A DNA stretch of 64,000 nt from Candidatus Woesearchaeota archaeon. Lineage in GTDB: Archaea; Nanoarchaeota; Nanoarchaeia; Woesearchaeales; JAGVZT01. The stretch lies in assembly GCA_017608295.1 (NCBI GenBank), contig JAFCGF010000001.1, positions 248,001-312,000 on the forward strand, given 5' to 3'. A program made the position numbers and the translations under genes. Of the stretch, positions 45,336-53,710 are shown piece after piece. Under the pieces are notes generated by a model. That model did no database searches and was not told the origin of the DNA. It saw nothing but the letters and a program-made list of their open reading frames with translations. Each line of letters opens with the position of its first letter. The first letter of the stretch is position 1.

Positions 45336-46406
45336 ATGGAACGAAGACTAGTGTGCAGATGGTTACTTAACGTGGGGGTGAGCGTGCTTTCCCTGCTCCT
45401 TGTGATTATGTTGTTCGAGCTTGTGCTCTCATTCATCATTCCCCCAAGCTTTGTTCACTGGATACCCCATGATGAGCTCGTGACAGATCATATCTCTGGT
45501 AAACAAGTGAAACATATGACTTCAGAGTTCGACCTTAATTACATCATCAACAGTGAAGGAAATCGCGGGACACTTGCAGGTGATTCTGCATCTGAGCAGA
45601 TTGTGCTCGTAGGGGATTCATTCACCTTTGGCTACGGCGTGCAGGAGGAAGATTCTTTTGGCTACCTCCTTGAGGGGATGTCAGAGCTGCCAGTCATTAA
45701 CCTGGGGCAGGCAGGCACAGAGCCTGAGCAGATATACAAGAGGTTCATGCTGAAATTAGAAAATCTGTCGCTGAAACCAGTAGTTGTTGTCTACACTGTG
45801 TATTTCGATGACCTCGGTAATGTGGGTAGGTGGAATCTCCTGGAGTATGATTATGAGCTAAAAAGTGTTGAATGGAAGGCTTTTGAGAAGCCGCCCCTCT
45901 TCGGTTTGAGGGCGTGGTTGTCGAGGAATAGTGAGATATACAACCTTGTTTCTAGGGTGCTGACACAATCAAAGGTGGCGGATGTCAGGCAGGCGGATAG
46001 TATTTTGCCAGAGATTCTCAATGCGCGGGTCGATGGGGAGTTTGCTGGCAAAGTGGAGAAAATGGATGTGATTCTGCACCTAATGAAAGAGGCTGCTGAA
46101 TCCCAGTCAAGCGAGCTGCTGCTCGTGTATGCGCCTGCGATGCATGAAGTTAATGGTGAGGCGCTTTCTAGGGCTATGGAAATGTATGCTGTCTCGGAGG
46201 AGCAGTTAGGTGTAAGAATTATACGCGAGACCCTCAGTGAACTCGCGATGGAGAATGATGTCCAGTACCTTGACCTAACTGAGCCGCTGAGGGAGGGGAA
46301 CGAGGATTCAGTCTTGTATTGGGAAATCGATATCCACTGGACTCCCGAGGGGAATAAAGTAGCCGCAGCAGAGATTTACAAAGTAATTGAGCCGATGCTG
46401 GGCTGA
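45336..46406 (+). CDS. Membrane-anchored SGNH-hydrolase-like protein
   Basis: About 356 residues from the ATG at 45336. One N-terminal membrane helix (VGVSVLSLLLVIMLFELVLSF) is followed by an outside domain with the SGNH block I VLVGDSFTFGYGV (nucleophile Ser) and block V EIDIHWTPEGNK (Asp-x-x-His variant). The pattern is that of AlgJ/AlgX-like and related acyl-transfer or deacylating SGNH proteins of surface polysaccharides. It probably adds or removes acetyl groups on an exported glycan. It diverges from the STT3-FKBP operon and is followed 39 nt later by a small DUF4346-like gene. The specific substrate is unknown. Confidence 0.75.
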   Translation: MERRLVCRWLLNVGVSVLSLLLVIMLFELVLSFIIPPSFVHWIPHDELVTDHISGKQVKHMTSEFDLNYIINSEGNRGTLAGDSASEQIVLVGDSFTFGYGVQEEDSFGYLLEGMSELPVINLGQAGTEPEQIYKRFMLKLENLSLKPVVVVYTVYFDDLGNVGRWNLLEYDYELKSVEWKAFEKPPLFGLRAWLSRNSEIYNLVSRVLTQSKVADVRQADSILPEILNARVDGEFAGKVEKMDVILHLMKEAAESQSSELLLVYAPAMHEVNGEALSRAMEMYAVSEEQLGVRIIRETLSELAMENDVQYLDLTEPLREGNEDSVLYWEIDIHWTPEGNKVAAAEIYKVIEPMLG

Positions 46407-46445
46407 GGCAAAAGAGATTTATGTTGCATATGGAGGGATGAAACC

Positions 46446-46781
46446 ATGCCAGTTAAAATAGCGAATGATTGTGAAAATATTTCAGCGACTGAGGATGCGA
46501 TGAACGAGTTTGTCGCAGACCCTCTTGGCTACTTTCTCATCAGGCTCAAGCGCGAGAGCGGGGAGATCGAGCTGGGATTCTGCAGTACGCCTAATGTCGT
46601 GTCTGCTGTGATTGTCGGAAAGATGCCAAAGGAACTCTATGATACGATTATCAGGAAGAAGCTTGTGTCACGGCTCGAGCATGCCGCTTATCTCGGGCGG
46701 GAGCTTCATAGGGCGTATGTGGCGCTGAAGCTCGGTATTGAGTATGTCCAGGACGCAGGCCTAGAACTTGAGAAATCCTGA
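46446..46781 (+). CDS. DUF4346-like small protein
   Basis: 111 residues, soluble. The sequence follows the DUF4346 pattern found beside or fused to pterin and thymidylate enzymes in archaea: DPLGYFLIRLKRESGEIEL, then SRLEHAAYLGRELHRAYVA and GIEYVQD at the end. The domain's activity is not established. GGAGG lies about 7 nt before the ATG. The gene converges with the deacetylase gene, with a 21-nt overlap of the 3' ends. Its link to the surface-glycan genes around it is not clear. Confidence 0.65.
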   Translation: MPVKIANDCENISATEDAMNEFVADPLGYFLIRLKRESGEIELGFCSTPNVVSAVIVGKMPKELYDTIIRKKLVSRLEHAAYLGRELHRAYVALKLGIEYVQDAGLELEKS

Positions 46782-47552
46782 AAGTGTGCTTGGGGCGAGT
46801 CCCCGTTTCTTTGTCCACGTGATGAACTTCTCAAGGCGCTCCACGTTAGTTATTCCTGTTCCGCCGAAGTTCAGCTTGTGCCAGATGCCTTTTGCTTTAA
46901 CCGGGGGCTCGACGAATTCCCAAGGGTGGAAATAGAGATGGATAAAGCTGGAGTCGAGCAGCGTCAGCCGGGAGCATGCCTTGGTGTACAGGGAACCCAT
47001 GATGCGGAACCATGCCCAGCTGAAGGGCAGCCGCACGAGAGGGACAGCAGAGACTGGGATGACGATGATATCTTCCCTCTCCTGCACACATCTGGGCGAG
47101 AAGAAATTGTTATAATGGCCGGGAAGGAATACCGGATGGAGTGAGCTGTCATACGTGAAGCCGCACTTCTTTAGGATTTCATAGCTTGGCCTGCTCATCC
47201 TCGGGCCGCGGAAGCCTTTGATTTTTGTCTTGAAGCGCTTCTCCATCTCTCCCTTTGCCTTAGATATGATGTCTTTTGCTTTCTTTTCTTCCATTGTGTG
47301 GTACACATGGTCATGGGATGCGCCGTGCATGGCTAATTCATGACCAGATGTGAGGATGCGCTTTGTGTCCTTTGGAAACCTCTCTGCGAACTCTGCTGTA
47401 ACGAAGAAAGTGCTGGACGTGATGTCGAGAATGTCCAGCAGGATATTGAGGCCGTCCTTTCCAAGGGAGAATGCCTTGTCCTCGCTGAGAGGGATGCCCA
47501 GTTCCTTTGAAGGGAATTGCTCGACATCGAACGTGAGAAGGAGTGTCTTCAT
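46761..47552 (-). CDS. Polysaccharide deacetylase (NodB-like, CE4)
   Basis: 263 residues, a NodB-type barrel. Motif 1 is LLTFDVEQFPS (catalytic-base Asp, with the second Asp changed to Val/Glu context as in the PuuE/Cda-like branch). Motif 2 is MHGASHDH (metal-binding histidines), motif 3 FRGPRMSRP, and motif 5 HLYFHPWEF. No signal peptide is seen, so it should act inside on lipid-linked or nucleotide-linked precursors. It overlaps the upstream small membrane gene by ATGA and forms one operon with the GT-C-like protein at 47961. It likely removes N-acetyl groups from a glycan precursor. Confidence 0.85.
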   Translation of the reverse strand: MKTLLLTFDVEQFPSKELGIPLSEDKAFSLGKDGLNILLDILDITSSTFFVTAEFAERFPKDTKRILTSGHELAMHGASHDHVYHTMEEKKAKDIISKAKGEMEKRFKTKIKGFRGPRMSRPSYEILKKCGFTYDSSLHPVFLPGHYNNFFSPRCVQEREDIIVIPVSAVPLVRLPFSWAWFRIMGSLYTKACSRLTLLDSSFIHLYFHPWEFVEPPVKAKGIWHKLNFGGTGITNVERLEKFITWTKKRGLAPSTLSGFLKF

Positions 47553-47998
47553 TTTTCTTTCTTCTTTTTCTTTATCTCTTTCGGTTCTTTCTTGTCTTCC
47601 TTCTCAGGGCATCTCATCCAGAATGCAGCGATGCCAATAGCTATCAGCACTGGGGGGAAAAGGATGTAGTGGTACTTGACATGAAGGCCGGCAATCGCAA
47701 TATAATAGCTCACTGTCCCAATTATTGAGAGGGCAACTGCAGTCCCTACTGCTGCCCGTTCTGCAAAGCCGAATCTGCGGCTCCAGTAGAGCATGAGAAC
47801 TGAGCCGGGAAGGATAAAGAGCCAGTAGGTGCTTGCCACAAAGCTCAATACAGTGCTCATTGCATCCTTGTAGAACACAATTCTGAATATGATGAGCAGG
47901 ATGATGAATAGCAGTGCATGTGCTATGCCTTCATCTTTCAGTACAGCAAGCTTCGCTACACTATCCCTGTTGGAGGTCGTGGTCTTCAATGCATGCAT
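47549..47998 (-). CDS. Small DUF1616-like membrane protein
   Basis: 149 residues with four predicted helices and a Lys-rich C-terminus (KEDKKEPKEIKKKKKEK). The central block FILPGSVLMLYW...FGFAERAAVG resembles the PGY...ER pattern of the small protein at 27105. Its start overlaps the end of the GT-C-like gene at 47961 by 38 nt, which implies coupled translation; no better internal start is visible. It ends with an ATGA overlap into the deacetylase gene. Same gene order (large GT-C-like protein, then small membrane protein) as at 25342-27509. Probably a partner of the large protein. Confidence 0.65.
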   Translation of the reverse strand: MHALKTTTSNRDSVAKLAVLKDEGIAHALLFIILLIIFRIVFYKDAMSTVLSFVASTYWLFILPGSVLMLYWSRRFGFAERAAVGTAVALSIIGTVSYYIAIAGLHVKYHYILFPPVLIAIGIAAFWMRCPEKEDKKEPKEIKKKKKEK

Positions 47999-49652
47999 CT
48001 CCTTTTTGTGTATTGTGTAGTATAACTACTAGGTCATTCTGGTAGGCTATATTTATCCACTCGTTCTCTGTCATGATGTTCGCGATGTATAACCCATACT
48101 GCACCAGGATAGGCTGGTATGACTGCTTGGTGAAGAGGACGTAATCCCAGTCACAGATGTCCCGGTCTTTCCAAAGGTTTCCTTCAATGAGATTGAAGTC
48201 ATACTCCCAGTTCCAGATTATGGGGTTCTCTTTGCTGAGGTCTTCCGGAACCACTGCCCAAGGATACCAGTTCGTGCCGATTGTTGAATACATGTGTCTC
48301 CTGACGCTGTTGTTTTGTATCAGCTCATAGTATTCATCCTTTTCGATGAGAAAGTGGTGCCTCTGGAGGTTCAGGAATATATCACCGACAAAGACATCGC
48401 CGTACATGATGGCGAAGGTAGTATCTGGAGGGGTTTCGTCGCGCAGCCAGGTGATGCCGTCCCAGAGCTGCTGGTTCAGGGAGCCCTGCCCTGCATCTGG
48501 CTTTTCAATGGTGAGTGTGATGGTGAGGATGAGTATGAGCGTGACTGCTGTGGCTATTGTAGTGTTCCATTTCATGCCTGACTGCTGAAGGAGCATCTTT
48601 CCTCCGTAATAGAGTATGAGCCCGAGGAAGAGTGAGAGGTAGATGGGCCAATACAGGCGGACAAAGAACGCCCTCTTATGGAAGCCGATGGCGTTTGCAT
48701 ATCCTAATCCCAGCATGAGGAGGCCGAAGAGGATGACAAGGGGCTGTGTTATTTTTTTCTTGAGGAATTGCTGGCCGAGGATGACTATGGATAAGATGAC
48801 GCCGAGTATGATGAGGTAACGGATGGCACCAAGCTCCGCGAATTGCGGCGCGCCTCCCCCTCCTGGCCAATCTGTCAGGACGGTCTGCTGCTCCATGAGA
48901 GGAGACCAGACATTGACGAATATGAGGGCGAATCGTGAGACTATGATAAGGAAGACTATGGCTGCTATGGCGAGCTTGAGTATGCGCTTCAGCTTGAGCT
49001 CTCCTTTCCATAATAATAGGGCAAGGAGCGCGATGATGAGGATTGCAGTGGGGATGACATATGATGTATAAGCCATGAACGCCCCAGTCAGGGCGATAAT
49101 GATGAAGAGTATCCAGCCGGGCATGTCTCGTTCGAGGACGACCCAGGCGAGCATGATGATAAAGAGCTGGCCGAAGATGCCGGGCCAGTGTCCCCAGGTG
49201 AAATAGCGCATCGCGACTGGGGTTGAGAACATATAGAGGAAGAGGGGCAGCGAGAGGAGCGCCACTATCTTGTTGAATCTGCGGATGATGAAGTAGATGA
49301 GTGCGGCAGAGATGATGGTGGAAAGGAAGATGAGGGCTGGGGTGGTGAGGTACGTGTCCAGTCTGGGAAACGCTGCCCATAATGCTCCTAATTGGGACAC
49401 TGTCGGCGGATAGTATCCTGGGAATTCAGCGAAAAATCCGCTGACGCGTTCCATGGGCTCGTATTGGTAGTCGCCTACATGGAGGATGCCTGCTGCGCGC
49501 CCTTGATGCTGGAATGTATCTGCCGCGTTGTACGCATAAGGGTAGCCGTGGTCTATCTGGTGTGCCCAGATTTGCCCCGGCCCGAGCCAGAGCAGAAGTG
49601 CCAGAGTCAGGAGAAGCATGCCATATTCAAGCCATTCCCTCTTGATTTTCAT
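47961..49652 (-). CDS. Polytopic GT-C-like membrane protein with extracytoplasmic C-terminal domain
   Basis: 563 residues. After a short cytosolic stretch and TM1 comes an outside loop with HQIDHGYPYAYNAADTFQHQ, where acidic residues may form the active site. About ten more helices follow, then an outside domain of about 150 residues beginning WDGITWLRDETPPDTT. Plan and motifs match the 25342 protein. The ATG at 49652 follows GGGAGCAGGT. It starts an operon with a small membrane protein and a deacetylase. I infer an outer-face sugar transferase or similar enzyme; the family is known only in broad terms. Confidence 0.65.
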   Translation of the reverse strand: MKIKREWLEYGMLLLTLALLLWLGPGQIWAHQIDHGYPYAYNAADTFQHQGRAAGILHVGDYQYEPMERVSGFFAEFPGYYPPTVSQLGALWAAFPRLDTYLTTPALIFLSTIISAALIYFIIRRFNKIVALLSLPLFLYMFSTPVAMRYFTWGHWPGIFGQLFIIMLAWVVLERDMPGWILFIIIALTGAFMAYTSYVIPTAILIIALLALLLWKGELKLKRILKLAIAAIVFLIIVSRFALIFVNVWSPLMEQQTVLTDWPGGGGAPQFAELGAIRYLIILGVILSIVILGQQFLKKKITQPLVILFGLLMLGLGYANAIGFHKRAFFVRLYWPIYLSLFLGLILYYGGKMLLQQSGMKWNTTIATAVTLILILTITLTIEKPDAGQGSLNQQLWDGITWLRDETPPDTTFAIMYGDVFVGDIFLNLQRHHFLIEKDEYYELIQNNSVRRHMYSTIGTNWYPWAVVPEDLSKENPIIWNWEYDFNLIEGNLWKDRDICDWDYVLFTKQSYQPILVQYGLYIANIMTENEWINIAYQNDLVVILHNTQKGDACIEDHDLQQG

Positions 49653-49695
49653 GATTTACCTGCTCCCAATCCCTTCTTTGCGCTGATGGCACTAC

Positions 49696-49705
49696 ATTTA
49701 AAAAT
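49696..49705. promoter_or_regulatory. Bidirectional TATA box between GT-C operon and GT2 gene
   Basis: ATTTAAAAAT is nearly symmetric. On the + strand it predicts transcription from about 49726, right at the ATG at 49728 (leaderless). On the minus strand it predicts a 22-base leader with AGGT before the ATG at 49652. Confidence 0.5.
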
Positions 49706-49727
49706 TTATGGTAACCTTTGTGCGCTG

Positions 49728-50450
49728 ATGGGATACGAGACTCTCTCTGTTGTCATTCCTGTGTATAACGAGATTGAGACTATACAGGAGATTATCAAAA
49801 AGGTGCAGGATGTCGATGTCTCTCCGCTGAAGAAGGAGATTGTCATAGTGGACAATGTCTCGACAGACGGGACAAGGGAATTTCTTCATAAGTTGGATGC
49901 GAAGTCAAAAGAGACGAACATCAGGGTGTTTTTCCATGAGAAGAATATCGGCAAGGGCGGGTCCTTGCGCACTGCTTTCTCGCATATTGTTGGTGACATA
50001 GTGATTATCCAGGACGCTGACCTTGAGTATGACCCTGCTGATTATCCTGTGCTGCTGAAGCCAATCCTTAGTGGTGAGAGTGAAGTAGTGTATGGTTCTC
50101 GATTTAGGGGAACTGGAGCATTTGATGAGATGCGCTGGCTCATCCCCACGCATTACTTCGGAAACAAATTCATTTCCCTTATGGCTTCGCTGCTCTACTT
50201 CACCTGGCTCACTGATGTCGAGACCTGCTACAAGATGTTCACTCGAAAGGCGCTCAAGAGTATCACTCTCAAAGGCTCGCATTTTGATTTGGATCCCGAG
50301 ATTACCGCGAAGCTGCGCAGGGCGGGCTATAAAATACAAGAAGTTCCTATCCACTTCTATCCCCGGACTTTTGAGCAGGGTAAGAAGATAAATTGGAAGG
50401 ACGGCTTCAAGGCCCTCTGGATTCTCATTAAGTATCGTTTCTTCAGATAA
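49728..50450 (+). CDS. GT2 polyprenyl-phosphate glycosyltransferase (DPM1-like)
   Basis: About 240 residues from the ATG at 49728. The frame is open much further upstream (to 49392), but that part runs antisense over the GT-C gene and the promoter, so I exclude it. GT2 motifs: LSVVIPVYNEIETI, IVDNVSTDGT, the metal site IIQDADLEYDP and YGSRFRGTG. The late block CYKMFTRKALKSI is typical of dolichyl-phosphate glucose/mannose synthases. No membrane helix is present. It charges a polyprenyl phosphate carrier with a sugar, probably glucose or mannose, for outer-face transferases. Confidence 0.9.
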   Translation: MGYETLSVVIPVYNEIETIQEIIKKVQDVDVSPLKKEIVIVDNVSTDGTREFLHKLDAKSKETNIRVFFHEKNIGKGGSLRTAFSHIVGDIVIIQDADLEYDPADYPVLLKPILSGESEVVYGSRFRGTGAFDEMRWLIPTHYFGNKFISLMASLLYFTWLTDVETCYKMFTRKALKSITLKGSHFDLDPEITAKLRRAGYKIQEVPIHFYPRTFEQGKKINWKDGFKALWILIKYRFFR

Positions 50451-50519
50451 ACTCAAGTAAATTCAAGTAAGCAAACACCTAACAAACGCCCCCTCTTTCT
50501 TTGAAGTGCGATTCCCAAC

Positions 50520-50552
50520 TAAACCCCCGTGACACGAACAAACAGGGGTTTA
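50520..50552. repeat. Inverted repeat (8-bp arms)
   Basis: TAAACCCC at 50520-50527 and GGGGTTTA at 50545-50552 are perfect inverted arms with a 17-base loop. They sit between the GT2 gene and the TATA box of the next gene, so this could be a terminator-like hairpin or a regulator site. Confidence 0.5.
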
Positions 50553-50562
50553 TTCATAACAC

Positions 50563-50570
50563 ATAAATAA
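50563..50570 (+). promoter_or_regulatory. TATA box before the small surface protein gene
   Basis: ATAAATAA; predicted start of transcription (about 50592) coincides with the GTG start at 50591, so the message would be leaderless. Confidence 0.45.
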
Positions 50571-50590
50571 GTGCAACACAATGTCATAGT

Positions 50591-51112
50591 GTGGTTGATG
50601 TTTCAGTAGAGCCTAAGGTTCCTAAAGCGCCCAGCGCCAATAAGAGGAAGAATTACAGAAAAATAATCTTCGTTGTTTTAGGCGCCATCCTATTTGGCTT
50701 GTCCATCTACGGAATGAACTGGGTACGATGCAATCTCATGGTTCCAGGCTGCCCGTCTAAGACCTTCGAATTGGAACAGGTGATGTGGCATTTTGATAAC
50801 GAAGCAAATCCAGACAATCTCTATTACTGATCGGAGAGGATATGGAAGCATAGACTGCCGAGTTTCGTCACCATGATGTGTCTCAACAGTACAGGGCAGA
50901 TTAGGTTCGAGGGTAAGAGGATGGACTCTCAGATATTCCCTTCAGAATACATATGGGTGAATCAATCTCTATCTCATTTGCTGTGCGTTGAACCAGTTAA
51001 TCATAGTGTGTCATTCACCCTCAAGGGAACCAATCGTGGGCTGGATCGTGTGACCAAAGTCACCTGGCAGGCAGGAGAGAACATAGGTAAACGAGTACTT
51101 TATCCTGAATAG
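50591..51112 (+). pseudogene. Small single-pass membrane protein gene interrupted by an in-frame TGA
   Basis: The frame from the GTG at 50591 runs 79 codons to a TGA at 50828-50830, then continues without another stop to 51112. The first part is a basic N-terminus, one membrane helix (IIFVVLGAILFGLSIYG) and a short outside stretch with two cysteines. The second part, SERIWKHRLP... through FEGKRMDSQIFPSEYIW to the end, looks like the rest of a small extracellular domain with beta-strand character and an NxS site (NQS). No homologue is recognised. A nonsense mutation, a sequencing error or readthrough could explain it. If only the first part is made, it is a 79-residue membrane peptide. Confidence 0.5.
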
Positions 51113-51174
51113 AATCCACCAACAGATCAGTAAGCAATAGCAGTTTCTATCCGCAAACCTCCGTTTGCTGAGGA

Positions 51175-52152
51175 TCAGCTCTTCAAGAACTTCTCGTACC
51201 AGTCAAGGGTCTCTGAGAGGCCGGTGTCCATGGTGAAGGAGGGTTTCCAGCCAAGGATTTCGTTTGCTTTTTCCGAGGAGACGTATTGGTCCTTGATTTC
51301 TGCCTTCACTTCGTTCAGGATTCTGAGGTCGACGTCCTTCTTCTTCGAGACATCGATAATCTTGTTGACAATGTCAATCATCTTGATGGGAGTGCCGTTC
51401 CCAAAGTTGAAAGCCTGCCCTCTAACCTTCTTGTCGGAGAGCTTGTCCGCAAGAGTGAGGTAGGCATCGACAGCATCACGCAGGTAGAGGAAGTCGCGCA
51501 TGAACTCGCCGTCGCTCCTGACAATGACCGGCTTCTTCTCGATGACAGATTTCATTGTGCCGGGCACAATCCTGCTCCAGTTCAAATCCCCACCGCCGTA
51601 GAGGTTCGCGCATCTCGTTATTCCCACCGGAAGGCCATAGCTCAGGGCGTATGACTGCGCAATGAGGTCGGCGCAGGACTTGGATGTGCCGTAAGGCAGC
51701 CCAGCTCTCAGAGCGAAATCTTCAGTATAGGGCAGCTGCTCGTGGGTGCCGTAGGCCTTGTCGCTTGACGCGACCACCACTCTCTTGATGGTCTCGACTT
51801 GGCGGCAGGACTCGAGGATGTTCCATGTGCCGCGGATATTGGTCTCGAATGTAGAAATTGGCGATCGCACCGCAGTGCCTACTATTGCCTGGGCTGCGAT
51901 ATGGAAGACAGTATCAATCTCATACTCGTTGATACTCCGCTGGATGAGTTGATAATCCTCCAAACCCCCGCGCACGATATTGACTTCCTTCATGAGAGGC
52001 GAGGTGAAGAATCTGGACTTGTGCACATCATCACGAATAAGGCACGTGACCGCTGCGCCTTTCTCGATGAGCCCTTCCACTATCCAGAAGCCGAGCAGGC
52101 CGCTCCCTCCAGTCAAAAAAACGTTCCGTCCATCCCATGAATCCATAATCAA
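51175..52152 (-). CDS. rfbG: CDP-glucose 4,6-dehydratase-like NAD-dependent epimerase/dehydratase
   Basis: 325 residues, extended SDR. NAD-binding loop FLTGGSGLLGFWI, catalytic Ser/Asp region VVASSDKAYG (the SDKAYG form is typical of CDP-glucose 4,6-dehydratase) and YGTSKSCADL with the YxxxK pair. RCANLYGGGDLNWSRIVPG also fits RfbG. The enzyme makes CDP-4-keto-6-deoxyglucose from CDP-glucose. Its gene directly follows the RfbF-like cytidylyltransferase with no gap, giving the first two steps of the CDP-deoxyhexose route. Later-step genes (for example RfbH) are not in the window; the C-methyltransferase at 13559 may use the product. Confidence 0.85.
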   Translation of the reverse strand: MIMDSWDGRNVFLTGGSGLLGFWIVEGLIEKGAAVTCLIRDDVHKSRFFTSPLMKEVNIVRGGLEDYQLIQRSINEYEIDTVFHIAAQAIVGTAVRSPISTFETNIRGTWNILESCRQVETIKRVVVASSDKAYGTHEQLPYTEDFALRAGLPYGTSKSCADLIAQSYALSYGLPVGITRCANLYGGGDLNWSRIVPGTMKSVIEKKPVIVRSDGEFMRDFLYLRDAVDAYLTLADKLSDKKVRGQAFNFGNGTPIKMIDIVNKIIDVSKKKDVDLRILNEVKAEIKDQYVSSEKANEILGWKPSFTMDTGLSETLDWYEKFLKS

Positions 52153-52857
52153 TCACTTCCACATATGCCAGGGCGCCTCCTTCGATGCCCACATCTTGTT
52201 CAGCACTTCCATGTCCTTGTAGGTGTCCATGCACTTCCAGAATTTGTCCAGCTTGTAAGCATAGACCTCTCCTTCATTTGCGAGCCGCTCGAAAGGCTCC
52301 CGCTCAAGCATCAAATTATCCTCAAGGTAATCGAAAATCTTCTTGTGAAACACGAAAAAGCCACCGTTCACCCAGTCCTTCAGTGGCGGCTTCTCAATGA
52401 ATGATGTTATCCTGTTGTCGTCCATCTTCAGGATGCCAAACTGGCACAGGGGCTTCACTGTTGTTATTGTCGCGACCTTATTGTGCGACTTGTGGAACTC
52501 GAGGAGCTTGTTGAGGTCGATGTCGGCGAGGCCGTCTCCGTAGTTAGCGAAGAAAACATCGTCTTCAATGTATTTCTTGATTTTCAGTATCCTGCCGCCT
52601 GTCGGTGTCTTCGCGCCTGTATCTGCGAAGGTGATGTTCCAGCCCATCTCTTCCTGAAGCGGCTCGAAGTGCTCGGTAATCTTTTCTCCCTTGTAGCCAA
52701 GGCAGAGGATGAAGTTATTGAAGCCGAAGTGGCTGTACATCTTCATGATGTGCCAGAGAATAGGCTTGCCCCCTATCTCGACCATGGGCTTTGGGATGCT
52801 CTCGGTAAGCTCCTTGAGCCGTGTCCCCTCCCCTCCGCATAAAAGGACTGTTTTCAT
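52153..52857 (-). CDS. rfbF: Glucose-1-phosphate cytidylyltransferase-like enzyme
   Basis: 234 residues, slightly shorter than typical RfbF (about 257). The signature VLLCGGEGTRLKE and KPMVEIGGKPILWHIMKMYS are the hallmark of glucose-1-phosphate cytidylyltransferases. The second metal-binding part is FFANYGDGLADIDL. It makes CDP-glucose, used by the RfbG-like enzyme encoded immediately downstream. CAGGAGAG precedes the ATG and a TATA box lies at about 52879-52888. The pair is a self-contained CDP-sugar module. Confidence 0.88.
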   Translation of the reverse strand: MKTVLLCGGEGTRLKELTESIPKPMVEIGGKPILWHIMKMYSHFGFNNFILCLGYKGEKITEHFEPLQEEMGWNITFADTGAKTPTGGRILKIKKYIEDDVFFANYGDGLADIDLNKLLEFHKSHNKVATITTVKPLCQFGILKMDDNRITSFIEKPPLKDWVNGGFFVFHKKIFDYLEDNLMLEREPFERLANEGEVYAYKLDKFWKCMDTYKDMEVLNKMWASKEAPWHMWK

Positions 52858-52878
52858 CTCTCCTGCAGAACCTCGTTT

Positions 52879-52888
52879 TGATTATATA
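52879..52888 (-). promoter_or_regulatory. TATA box of the rfbF-rfbG pair
   Basis: The minus strand reads AAATTATATAATC; predicted start of transcription lies very close to the ATG at 52857. Confidence 0.5.
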
Positions 52889-52896
52889 ATTTGCGA

Positions 52897-53625
52897 TTAT
52901 TTTCCGGGGCGCACCATGCGGTACATGATTTTCAGGAAGCCGGACACAAGCTTCTGCTTCGACTCCCCGTGCCGCTCCCTGTAGTCGGCGGGCAGCACAG
53001 CATATCTCAGGTTGTGTGACACTGTCCTCCTTGAGAGTGCGCTGATGAACCCCATTCCATCAGGAAGGCTTTCCGCATCGATACGCTTGAGTGACTCTGT
53101 GCTGAAGATCCGCTGCCCGCTCGTGCAGTCCTTGATGTTGTGCCCTGTCATGAGCCTGAATGTGGAGACAATTATTTTGTTCCCGACCTTGCGTATCGCG
53201 GGCATCTCATTCACACTGCCGCCGAAGCGGTTTGTCCATGCGCAGTCCAGCCCCCTGGATTTCACTTCTGCGAGAAGGATAGGAAACTGCTTGGGGTCAT
53301 AGGTGAGGTCAGCGTCGAGGAAGGCCACATAAGGTGTTGTCACATGCAGGAAGGCGTGCTTCAGGGCTGCGCCGTACCCCTCGTTCCACGCATGGTGGAG
53401 GATACTGAGGTAGGGCTTGCCTTTCATCTTGGAGAGCATGTGCCCGGTGAGGTCAGTGGAGCCGTCATCGACAGCGAGAATCAGGGCGTCTGGATTGGCC
53501 TTATGCACACGCTCGATGGCCTCTGAGATGGAGCTTTCCTCATTGTAGGCAGGGATTATTATGGTGAGCTCAGGTGCCTTATTTTTCTTTGTCTTTTTTC
53601 TTCCCTTCGCAGTTTTTTTTGCCAT
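52897..53625 (-). CDS. GT2 family glycosyltransferase with Lys-rich N-terminus
   Basis: 242 residues. The first 17 residues are mostly Lys (MAKKTAKGRKKTKKNK). Then comes the GT2 fold: LTIIIPAYNEESSI, LAVDDGSTDLTGH, the metal site FLDADLTYDP, and acceptor-side blocks DCTSGQRIFSTESL and RHGESKQKLV of the polyprenyl-phosphate (DPM/Alg5) class. There is no membrane helix. An A+T-rich TATA-like AATATAAAAATG lies at about 53653-53663. It diverges from the epimerase gene at 53751. The donor sugar is unknown. Confidence 0.87.
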   Translation of the reverse strand: MAKKTAKGRKKTKKNKAPELTIIIPAYNEESSISEAIERVHKANPDALILAVDDGSTDLTGHMLSKMKGKPYLSILHHAWNEGYGAALKHAFLHVTTPYVAFLDADLTYDPKQFPILLAEVKSRGLDCAWTNRFGGSVNEMPAIRKVGNKIIVSTFRLMTGHNIKDCTSGQRIFSTESLKRIDAESLPDGMGFISALSRRTVSHNLRYAVLPADYRERHGESKQKLVSGFLKIMYRMVRPGK

Positions 53626-53710
53626 GTGGTCGCTGTGATAACTCCCTTGGCATTTTTATATTCTTGCCTGCCAAGTTCTGGAAAGAAGAGATTGATATTG
53701 GAAAGAGGAT

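Noticed and set aside
48676..49380. 234-codon minus-strand frame, His/Pro-rich
   Set aside because: Alternative frame of the GT-C-like gene 47961-49652; composition is that of a shadow with no domain.
49392..49727. Upstream extension of the GT2 gene
   Set aside because: Runs antisense over the neighbouring gene and through the TATA box; the GT2 fold starts at 49728.
50828..50830. Selenocysteine or Trp decoding of TGA
   Set aside because: No SECIS-like element was recognised, the surrounding residues do not look like a redox site, and other genes here use TGA as an ordinary stop.
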